Assembly (NCBI GenBank): GCA_026193735.1
Contig: JAPHUJ010000044.1
Location: 1 to 11,994 of the forward strand
DNA from: Sulfurovum sp.
GTDB taxonomy: Bacteria > Campylobacterota > Campylobacteria > Campylobacterales > Sulfurovaceae
Length of the DNA stretch: 11,994 nucleotides
Direction: 5' to 3'
The position numbers were made by a program, and so were the translations under genes. The notes beneath the pieces are model-generated. The model worked only from the letters and a program-made list of their open reading frames with translations, searched no databases and was not told the origin of the DNA. Positions 6,830-11,994 of this stretch are shown one piece after another. The first letter of the stretch is position 1, and every line of letters begins with the position of its first letter.

Positions 6830-7555
6830 TTACTTGTTACGTAAGTTTAAGTAAATACCGATTGCTTGTAGTTGCCCACCTTCAATATCACCACAAGGTT
6901 TTTGTGTTGTTAAGTATGTTTTAGCTTCAGCAGTACTGGTAAAATTTACATCTACAGGCGTACACATATTTTTATACATCATTTCACCTTTTTGCGCAAC
7001 CATAGCCTGCTTTTCATGTATCATAGCACTCTCAGTTGCAAGAGTACTTTTTACAGAATCCAAAACAGCATAAAATGTCATCACTTTTCCACCAAACTCT
7101 TTCGCAAATTTTTCAGCATCAGACTTTTTACCAAAAGCATATTTGCTGGTCATGCTCATAGTACCAGGTTTAGTACTGCCCACTACATACCATGATCTTA
7201 GTACATCTATAAACTTGAGAGTAGTATTATCAACCACTTTAATTCCAGTCACTTTCACACCATCAGCCATTCTTTCAGCCAAACAGTGAATAGAACAAAA
7301 CTGCTCTACCTTACCATCTACATTAGCAGCATGATTTGTCTTATAGAACATTGGAAGTGTCATTCCACATTTAGGACAATACATTTTGTTTTCACCCTCT
7401 TGGAGTATTTGCGCTTTATCGGAAGAGACGGCCTGAAATTGCATAGGCATTTTTTTGCCTGTTTGCGTTTCATTCATCTCTTGCTTCATTTCCTCAGCAA
7501 AACTACTTGAACCTATCATAAACAACGCTGATATAAACATTAACATTTTTTTCAT
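6830..7555 (-). CDS. NosL-family protein with C-terminal two-cysteine domain
   Basis: This first gene of the block starts with ATG at 7555 with AGGA upstream and the promoter at 7586-7615. The 241-residue product has a signal peptide (cleavage after about residue 20, SSSFA|EEMK). A Met-rich linker precedes the NosL-type site MYCPKCGMTLPM (58-69). FCSIHCLAERM (86-96) supplies a second Cys pair (Cys87, Cys91), unlike its neighbour. TTLKFIDVLRSWYVVGST (111-128) and a GGKVMTF end match the NosL core. After residue about 185 comes an extra domain with AQKGEMMYKNMC (187-198), KPC (219-221) and LQAIGIYLNLR, the same pattern seen at the N-terminus of the next protein. Cys60, Cys63, Met65, Cys87 and Cys91 are candidate Cu ligands. 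The role is inferred as copper or other metal delivery in the periplasm; the partner enzyme is not in this window. Confidence 0.88.
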   Translation of the reverse strand: MKKMLMFISALFMIGSSSFAEEMKQEMNETQTGKKMPMQFQAVSSDKAQILQEGENKMYCPKCGMTLPMFYKTNHAANVDGKVEQFCSIHCLAERMADGVKVTGIKVVDNTTLKFIDVLRSWYVVGSTKPGTMSMTSKYAFGKKSDAEKFAKEFGGKVMTFYAVLDSVKSTLATESAMIHEKQAMVAQKGEMMYKNMCTPVDVNFTSTAEAKTYLTTQKPCGDIEGGQLQAIGIYLNLRNK

Positions 7556-7585
7556 AATTCCATCCTATTAATTGTATTTACTTAT

Positions 7586-7615
7586 ATTATAATATTTATG
7601 TTAAATTTGTGTTAA
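7586..7615 (-). promoter_or_regulatory. Sigma70-type promoter of the NosL/ABC operon
   Basis: On the minus strand TTAACA (7615-7610, one mismatch to TTGACA) is followed after 18 nt by a perfect TATAAT (7591-7586). Transcription would start near 7579, giving a leader of about 24 nt before the ATG at 7555. The next seven genes follow with gaps of at most 16 nt, so this promoter could serve the whole block. Confidence 0.7.
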
Positions 7616-7670
7616 AAAAGTAAATATATCGATCTATTCTTCCTATAGTTTATCTGTAAAAATGAGGGTA

Positions 7671-7689
7671 GTGTAAATATAAATTACAC
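7671..7689. repeat. Inverted repeat GTGTAA-N7-TTACAC, operator-like
   Basis: GTGTAA (7671-7676) and TTACAC (7684-7689) are perfect inverted 6-mers around seven AT bases. The centre lies 48 nt upstream of the candidate trkA -10 and about 100 nt upstream of the NosL start site. Symmetry and spacing fit a dimeric regulator such as a CRP/FNR-type protein, but the half-site is not a consensus that I recognise. Confidence 0.5.
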
Positions 7690-7727
7690 CGTATAAAGAT
7701 GAATATCTTTCTGAACGTGAAAAAAGG

Positions 7728-7733
7728 TATAAT
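7728..7733 (+). promoter_or_regulatory. Candidate -10 box for trkAH
   Basis: TATAAT reads on the plus strand within AAAAAAGGTATAATATTGGG. No good -35 hexamer is visible at 16-18 nt. If used, transcription starts near 7740 and leaves a leader of about 138 nt that includes the 7765-7798 inverted repeat. Confidence 0.4.
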
Positions 7734-7764
7734 ATTGGGAATTCAGATACTTAGTTTTTTACTA

Positions 7765-7798
7765 GAATGACAAGTGTCTAGATTATGAGGTGTCATTC
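7765..7798. repeat. Inverted repeat GAATGACA-N18-TGTCATTC
   Basis: The 8-nt arms at 7765-7772 and 7791-7798 are exact reverse complements. Inside, a competing CTAGA (7762-7766) / TCTAG (7777-7781) pairing and a GACA-AG-TGTC motif (7769-7778) overlap it. If the trkA leader is transcribed from about 7740, these could form alternative hairpins; as DNA, three TGTC/GACA half-sites could bind a regulator. No known element is recognised. Confidence 0.45.
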
Positions 7799-7878
7799 CA
7801 ATGTAAAAATTACTTCATTAAAAAAGAGAGAAGTTATATTACGAAAAGAGAATCGTAAATAAACTTAAAAGGGTAAAA

Positions 7879-9195
7879 ATGGATATTATTATAGCTGGTG
7901 CCGGTAAGGTTGGATATAACCTTGCCAAGACTCTTTCAATCGGTCACAATGTTACGGTAATTGATAAAAATGGTGAAGCATTGAAAAGATTGCAAGAAAA
8001 CTTGGACATATTACCAATTCAAGGAAATATAGAAGACCCGCTGACATATGAAAAGTCAATGGATAAAAATATTGATTTATTTATAGCAGTTACAAACTCA
8101 GATGATGCTAATATTATTTCAACTATTATTGCGAATGATATTATTACAATTGAAAGAAAATTTATACGACTGCAAAATGATTTTTTTGCTAAAAGTTCAA
8201 TAAAAGAAAAAATTGGTATAGATAAAACAGTATTTCCGATCCAACTGACTTCTAAATCTATAGCCACTCTGCTAAAATATCCAAAAGCAAATAATGTAAA
8301 AGCATTTAAACATACTGAATTTAAACTCATATCTGTAAGAATTTCTAAAAATATTGAACCTCTAATTCCTAATTATAATAATGTCGCATTAGTAGGTATT
8401 GAAAGAAGTAAAGAATTCATTATTCCCCAAAAGAATGAATTACTCCAACCAAATGATTTAATTTATTTATTTGGTAATGATGAAAATATAAAAACAATTT
8501 GTTTGCAACTTGAAACTACAGCTCCAACAAAGATAGAAAAGTGTGTGATCTTTGGTGCAGATCATTTAGGTAGAAGCATAGCGCAGGTGCTTATTGAAAA
8601 CAATATAGAAGTAAAGATCATTGAAAACGACATAGAATTATGTGAGATAACAGAAGAAAAGCTTGAAGGCAAAGCTATGGTTATCAATTCAAAATACTCT
8701 TCGTCAGATATGTATGAAGATGAAGGTCTTATACATGCAGATATGATCATTGTTGCTACTAACAATGATGAATATAATATTATAAAAGCAATAGAAGCGC
8801 AAGAGCATGGTATCAATAAGGTTGTAGTGATCAATAATGATATGCAATACTATAATATAATGCACTCTCTTGGACTCATAGTTGTCAGAGGTCCAAAAGT
8901 GAGTACGTACCACTCGATACTTGAAGAGATAAATACAAATGGAATAATTACCGAAAGAATGTATTGCGGAGGTAAATCAACTTTTTATATGCGTAAAATT
9001 TTTTCAAATTCAAGACTGATAGGTAAAACGATCAAAGCACTAAAAATACCCGATAAATTACTCTTATTTATTATTAGAGATGAACAGCTTATACATTTTA
9101 ATGAAAAAATTACAATTGAAGAAAAAGACACTATTGCAGCATTTTGTACAACAAAATTTGCACATAAAATAAAAGTTTGGATGTATGGACTTTAA
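7879..9195 (+). CDS. trkA: Trk system potassium transporter, NAD-binding subunit TrkA
   Basis: The 438-residue length and duplicated RCK plan are those of TrkA: RCK_N 1 (about 1-118) with the nucleotide motif GAGKVG (7-12) and acidic Asp29 at the end of strand 2, RCK_C 1 (about 140-215), RCK_N 2 (about 220-340) with GADHLGRS (226-233) and Glu249 in IIEND, and RCK_C 2 (about 365-438). The acidic residues after strand 2 favour NAD(H) over NADP(H). TrkA is the cytoplasmic gating ring that binds to the TrkH channel and controls K+ uptake in response to nucleotide state. The ATG has AAGGG upstream. The gene overlaps trkH by 11 nt. Its DNA is clearly richer in AT than the NosL block or the mfr genes. 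Confidence 0.96.
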   Translation: MDIIIAGAGKVGYNLAKTLSIGHNVTVIDKNGEALKRLQENLDILPIQGNIEDPLTYEKSMDKNIDLFIAVTNSDDANIISTIIANDIITIERKFIRLQNDFFAKSSIKEKIGIDKTVFPIQLTSKSIATLLKYPKANNVKAFKHTEFKLISVRISKNIEPLIPNYNNVALVGIERSKEFIIPQKNELLQPNDLIYLFGNDENIKTICLQLETTAPTKIEKCVIFGADHLGRSIAQVLIENNIEVKIIENDIELCEITEEKLEGKAMVINSKYSSSDMYEDEGLIHADMIIVATNNDEYNIIKAIEAQEHGINKVVVINNDMQYYNIMHSLGLIVVRGPKVSTYHSILEEINTNGIITERMYCGGKSTFYMRKIFSNSRLIGKTIKALKIPDKLLLFIIRDEQLIHFNEKITIEEKDTIAAFCTTKFAHKIKVWMYGL

Positions 9196-10627
9196 AAATA
9201 TTTTTAAGCTTTTAAGCATTATCGGTTTGACTTTAGGGATATTCTTTTTCGCGGATATAATCATAGGATATATACATAATGAATCCTATAATAAATTTTT
9301 TTATTTCGATATTATTTTTACATTGACAAATATTTTCATATGGCTTATTCTCAAAAATCATACCATCAATTTAACCATAAAAGAAAGTATATTAACTGTA
9401 AATTTATTATGGATCCTACTGGGTGTTGCTGGTGCTATACCTTTAGTTCTTTATTCAGATATTTCCTTTGCATCTGCCATATTTGAAGCAATTAGCGGTT
9501 TTACAACAACTGGTGCTACGGTATACAGTGACATAGAAGCATTACCGAAAATGATCTTATTTCATCGCTCTTTAATGCATTGGATCGGTGGTATGGGTAT
9601 TATTGTTTTGGGCGTTGGATTACTCTCTATTATTAATCCAACTGGAAGTCTTAGCCTTTTTAAAGCAGAATCTACCGGTATTTCACTCGACAAGTTAACG
9701 CCAAAAATAAAAGATACTGCACTTAGTTTATGGGCTGTATATATTGTTTTAACTATTCTGGATATGATACTTTTGAAATTTTTTGGTATGAGTTGGTTTG
9801 ATGCGATAAATCATGCTTTTTCAACGATCTCAACCGGTGGATTTTCAACAAAAAACAATTCGATTGCCTACTTTAATAGCGATGGTATTATTTGGGTTAC
9901 AACTATTTTTATGATACTTTCAGGTGTAAACTTTTTAGCCCATTTGAAACTTTTATACTATGACACCAGTGGATATAAAACAGATGAATTTAAATGGTAT
10001 ATAACTATTTTTCTAATACTTGGGACAATACTAACCTTTGTCCACTCTGACATAACGGGAGATGCAATATATGATTCTGCAAAACATTCATTCTTTATCA
10101 TATCATCGGTTATCACTACAACCGGATTTGCTACTATAAACTATGGTTCCTGGCATCATGCCGCTATAGCCATAATATTAATAGCTATGCTTATAGGCGG
10201 AAATGCCGGGTCTACGGCTGGTGGTATCAAAGTGATAAGATATGTTGTGATCTTTAAAACATTATTTGCAGAATTTAAAAGAATTTTGCATCCCAATGCA
10301 TTTCTCTCCGTCTTTGTTGATGGTGCAAAACTAAATAATAAAATATTAGCATCAACCTTTGGCTTTTTCTTTTTATATGTTTTAACAACGGCTTTAATGA
10401 CAGCTTATATTTATGCAAGAGGTTTTGATGCTATGACAGCTATATCTGGTGCAATAGCTGTAGTAGGAAATATTGGACCTGGTTTTTCTCTTGTAGGGCC
10501 AATTGATAACTTTGGGTTTTTTAATGATTTTGATAAGATCATTTTATCCATAGGAATGATAATAGGTAGATTAGAATTTTATACTGTACTCATTTTATTC
10601 AGTTCTTCTTTTTGGAAAAAATTTTAA
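9185..10627 (+). CDS. trkH: Trk system potassium uptake protein TrkH
   Basis: The 480-residue membrane protein has the four pore loops of the SKT family in order: SGFTTTGAT (104-112), STISTGGFS (213-221), SVITTTGFAT (308-317) and IAVVGNIGPG (424-433), each with the selectivity-filter Gly. HRSLMHWIGGMGIIVLGVG (127-145) and GGNAGSTAGGIK (338-349, the intramembrane loop region) are also typical. The C-terminus with GRLEF (461-465) is complete. With TrkA it imports K+ across the inner membrane. The ATG lies inside the end of trkA (11-nt overlap), so the two are coupled. No other Trk component gene adjoins it. It is convergent with the reductase gene; a weak inverted repeat and a palindrome lie in the 121-nt gap after its stop. 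Confidence 0.97.
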   Translation: MDFKNIFKLLSIIGLTLGIFFFADIIIGYIHNESYNKFFYFDIIFTLTNIFIWLILKNHTINLTIKESILTVNLLWILLGVAGAIPLVLYSDISFASAIFEAISGFTTTGATVYSDIEALPKMILFHRSLMHWIGGMGIIVLGVGLLSIINPTGSLSLFKAESTGISLDKLTPKIKDTALSLWAVYIVLTILDMILLKFFGMSWFDAINHAFSTISTGGFSTKNNSIAYFNSDGIIWVTTIFMILSGVNFLAHLKLLYYDTSGYKTDEFKWYITIFLILGTILTFVHSDITGDAIYDSAKHSFFIISSVITTTGFATINYGSWHHAAIAIILIAMLIGGNAGSTAGGIKVIRYVVIFKTLFAEFKRILHPNAFLSVFVDGAKLNNKILASTFGFFFLYVLTTALMTAYIYARGFDAMTAISGAIAVVGNIGPGFSLVGPIDNFGFFNDFDKIILSIGMIIGRLEFYTVLILFSSSFWKKF

Positions 10628-10677
10628 TGTAACAAATTTTTATGTAATGTGCTACTTCATTATTATGTATTGGAGTT

Positions 10678-10718
10678 GTTTTTGTAATTTTAAGTAAAGT
10701 AGGCGTCCCCACAAAAAC
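10678..10718 (+). repeat. Weak long-range inverted repeat after trkH
   Basis: GTTTTTGT (10678-10685) and ACAAAAAC (10711-10718) are complementary 8-mers separated by 25 nt. The stem is AT-rich and has no T-run after it, so it is at most a 3' stabilising structure for the trkAH transcript. Confidence 0.25.
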
Positions 10719-10731
10719 TATGGGAACAAAG

Positions 10732-10752
10732 GTAGGTAATATTATTACCTAC
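10732..10752. terminator. Palindrome at the trkH/mfrE junction, possible bidirectional terminator
   Basis: Ten-base arms GTAGGTAATA (10732-10741) and TATTACCTAC (10743-10752) flank one central base, so a hairpin would have a 9-bp stem and 3-nt loop. The right arm covers the TAG stop of mfrE at 10751-10749. Neither side is followed by a T-run (GCAGTATAG on plus, CTTTGTTCCC on minus), so terminator function is uncertain; an operator or mRNA-end stabiliser is an alternative. Confidence 0.45.
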
Positions 10753-11636
10753 GCAGTATAGAGCTGAGTAGCTTTCTGAACATGGAATTTAAGTCCTATC
10801 TCTTTTTCTGTACAGCCAAGAGCTAGTGCGACCATTTGTGGCATGTGTAGCACTGGGAGTTCTACATCACGACCCATGACTTTACCGATGCTGTCTTGGT
10901 ACGTATCCATTTTGAGGTGACAAAGAGGACATGGTGTTACCATTATATCAGCGTTGTTGTCCATAGCATCAAGTAGGGCATTACCTGCCAATACTTCTGA
11001 AGTGTGGTTTGCCTGAAGTTCTACATGGAAACCACAACATTTATTTTTACTCTCATAGTTCACCGGGTTACCCTCAAGTGCGTCTATCAGACGGTCAAGT
11101 GAATTAGGTGTATATGGGTTTTCGTGTCCATTTGAATCTTCGTGTAACTCAGAGGGTCTGATGTTATGACAACCATAAAATGGGGCGATGTTCAAGTGAC
11201 TAAGTGGCACGGTAACTTTCTCTTTAACATTCTCCAAACCATACTCATCTATGATAGCATAGAGGAAGTGTTTGATCTCAGATGTACCTTTATACTCCAG
11301 TCCCACTTCTGCTAATTTTTCATTTACACGAGCTTTTAGTTCAGGGTTAGTGTCTAAAGCATGTTTGGTCATAGCAGAGTTAAGCTGACAGGTATTACAG
11401 ATAGTGATCATCGTTAGACCCAGTTTTTCTGCGTAACAGATGTTTCTAGCGTTAAGAACGTGCGCTAAAAACTCGTCAAAGTCTTGTAGGTGACTCGCAC
11501 CACAACAAGATGCTTCTTCTAAAATCGTGATTTTTATACCTAATTTATCAGCTACTGCAAGAGTAGATGAAAGCAACTCAGGTGTAGATTGTTTTGCTGT
11601 ACACCCTGTAAATAATGCATAATGTAATTGGCTCAT
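10749..11636 (-). CDS. mfrE: Fumarate reductase/succinate dehydrogenase subunit E, HdrB-like (two CCG domains)
   Basis: The 295-residue product has two cysteine-rich CCG domains. The first has Cys12, Cys44-Cys45 (SCCGASH) and Cys80/Cys83 (ICNTCQ); the second has Cys156 (YGCHN), Cys200-Cys201 (KCCGFHVELQ) and Cys236/Cys239 (TPCPLC). In heterodisulfide reductase HdrB such domains hold noncubane [4Fe-4S] clusters. In Campylobacterota the same protein is subunit E of the methylmenaquinol:fumarate reductase (formerly sdhC/sdhE), which replaces the haem membrane anchor of classical complexes. No transmembrane helix is visible, consistent with that type. The ATG at 11636 has AAGGAG upstream, and the iron-sulfur subunit gene ends 9 nt before it. 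Whether the enzyme works as fumarate reductase or succinate dehydrogenase in this organism cannot be read from the sequence. Confidence 0.92.
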   Translation of the reverse strand: MSQLHYALFTGCTAKQSTPELLSSTLAVADKLGIKITILEEASCCGASHLQDFDEFLAHVLNARNICYAEKLGLTMITICNTCQLNSAMTKHALDTNPELKARVNEKLAEVGLEYKGTSEIKHFLYAIIDEYGLENVKEKVTVPLSHLNIAPFYGCHNIRPSELHEDSNGHENPYTPNSLDRLIDALEGNPVNYESKNKCCGFHVELQANHTSEVLAGNALLDAMDNNADIMVTPCPLCHLKMDTYQDSIGKVMGRDVELPVLHMPQMVALALGCTEKEIGLKFHVQKATQLYTA

Positions 11637-11645
11637 CTTTTCTCC

Positions 11646-11994
11646 TTACAGTTTATTTGTTTGTGAAATTTCAATGAGTTTTTGAAGTTCATCTAAATTT
11701 TTAATTTTTGGAATACTATTAATAAATGGTATACCTGAATGCCAATGGATCTTACCACTTCTCATCATCTTCATCGCTGTACCAATATGTTTATACATAC
11801 CTAAATAACCCTCAGAGTACGTAACAATATCCGCTTCATCCAAGTAACCGGTTTTCTTCATACCTCTTAAGAAACCTTCTGCATGACGAGTAGCTACATT
11901 ACTCTCAGCTACACCATGCACAAATTGTAGATTATGAAGTTTTCCGATTTTTTCAATAGGATTGATCTCTTTTGGACATGCTTCCGCACACTCA
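11646..11994 (-). CDS. mfrB: Fumarate reductase/succinate dehydrogenase iron-sulfur subunit, C-terminal part
   Basis: The frame enters from the right edge (first full codon at 11993) and ends with TAA at 11648-11646, leaving 115 residues. It opens with ECAEACPKEINPIEKIGKLH, where C-x3-CP is the last cysteine motif of the SdhB/FrdB-type ferredoxin domain. The remaining ~100 residues (HGVAESNVATRHAEGFLRG and YSEGYLGMYKHIGTAMKMM) form a long helical C-terminal extension, as in the MfrB/SdhB proteins that work with an HdrB-like subunit E. Since the first methionine-like codon inside the window (GTG at 11921) lies after the cluster motif, it is not the gene start. The flavoprotein subunit is expected upstream, outside the window. 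The gene is co-transcribed with subunit E, 9 nt away. Confidence 0.88.
   Translation of the reverse strand, partial: ECAEACPKEINPIEKIGKLHNLQFVHGVAESNVATRHAEGFLRGMKKTGYLDEADIVTYSEGYLGMYKHIGTAMKMMRSGKIHWHSGIPFINSIPKIKNLDELQKLIEISQTNKL

Larger units (their letters stand above)
7556..7878. other. Divergent intergenic region between the NosL block and trkA
   Basis: This 323-nt non-coding stretch separates two divergent operons. It holds the promoter of the NosL block at 7586-7615, an inverted repeat at 7671-7689, a candidate -10 for trkA at 7728-7733, a longer inverted repeat at 7765-7798, and the trkA ribosome site (AGGG at about 7868-7873). I see no small ORF with a convincing ribosome site and no RNA gene that I recognise. 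Confidence 0.8.

Noticed and set aside
8019..8913. Minus-strand frames of 69-103 codons inside trkA
   Set aside because: They arise from the AT-rich antisense of a well-supported TrkA gene; the apparent hydrophobicity is a by-product of reading Asp/Asn/Ile codons in reverse.
10701..10724. CCCCACAAAAACTATGGG, which superficially recalls the A-rich tail of a preQ1-I riboswitch
   Set aside because: The required G-rich 5' stem and loop are missing, and it lies between convergent gene ends rather than in a leader.
11646..11921. Complete 91-aa gene starting at GTG 11921
   Set aside because: The frame continues to the window edge and contains the ECAEACP iron-sulfur motif upstream, so it is the C-terminal part of a longer subunit.
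1..11994. CRISPR arrays, tRNA or rRNA genes, insertion sequences, attachment sites
   Set aside because: No regularly spaced direct repeats, no transposase or integrase-like protein and no recognisable RNA gene were seen on either strand.

Overview
The window looks like chromosomal DNA of a Campylobacterota (Epsilonproteobacteria) member, probably a Sulfurovum- or Sulfurimonas-like chemolithotroph. This rests on gene content and style rather than a marker gene: AT-rich DNA, very short gene gaps, an MfrE/HdrB-type fumarate reductase (succinate dehydrogenase) subunit E next to its iron-sulfur subunit, and NosL-family proteins. No rRNA, tRNA, transposase or CRISPR array was seen.

Layout. (1) 1-590, minus strand: the start of an exported protein of unknown function (GTG start) and a small DUF4282-like membrane protein. 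(2) 685-1749, plus: an ADP-ribosylglycohydrolase-family protein with an altered metal site. (3) 1763-7555, minus: eight tightly packed genes, with gaps of 0-16 nt or overlaps, behind one good sigma70-type promoter at 7586-7615. In transcription order they encode a NosL-family lipoprotein-like or exported protein, a second NosL-family protein, a 77-aa membrane-anchored Met/His-containing protein, an FtsX/MacB-type ABC permease, its LolD/MacB-type ATPase, an eight-helix membrane protein whose five loop cysteines all fall on the periplasmic side, a third and very divergent membrane-anchored NosL-like protein, and a TauE/SafE (DsbD_2-type) membrane protein. (4) 7556-7878: a 323-nt divergent regulatory region with two inverted repeats. 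(5) 7879-10627, plus: trkA and trkH, overlapping by 11 nt, in noticeably more AT-rich DNA. (6) 10749-11994, minus: subunit E (two CCG domains) and the C-terminal part of the iron-sulfur subunit of a fumarate reductase/succinate dehydrogenase, convergent with trkH, with a perfect 21-bp palindrome at the junction.

How the parts work together. The eight-gene block is the most interesting part. NosL proteins bind Cu(I) for nitrous oxide reductase, but no nosZ, nosD, nosF or nosY is present here; the ABC transporter is of the MacB/FtsX type rather than NosFY. Three different NosL-like proteins, a Met-rich small protein, a Cys-rich membrane protein and a GHCxGMCGG membrane protein in one operon suggest an envelope metal (copper) or thiol handling pathway. 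Two of the NosL proteins also share an extra ~50-residue two-cysteine domain placed at opposite ends, which resembles a cytochrome c domain without its haem motif. TrkA/TrkH form a potassium uptake system. The terminal operon is respiratory fumarate/succinate metabolism.
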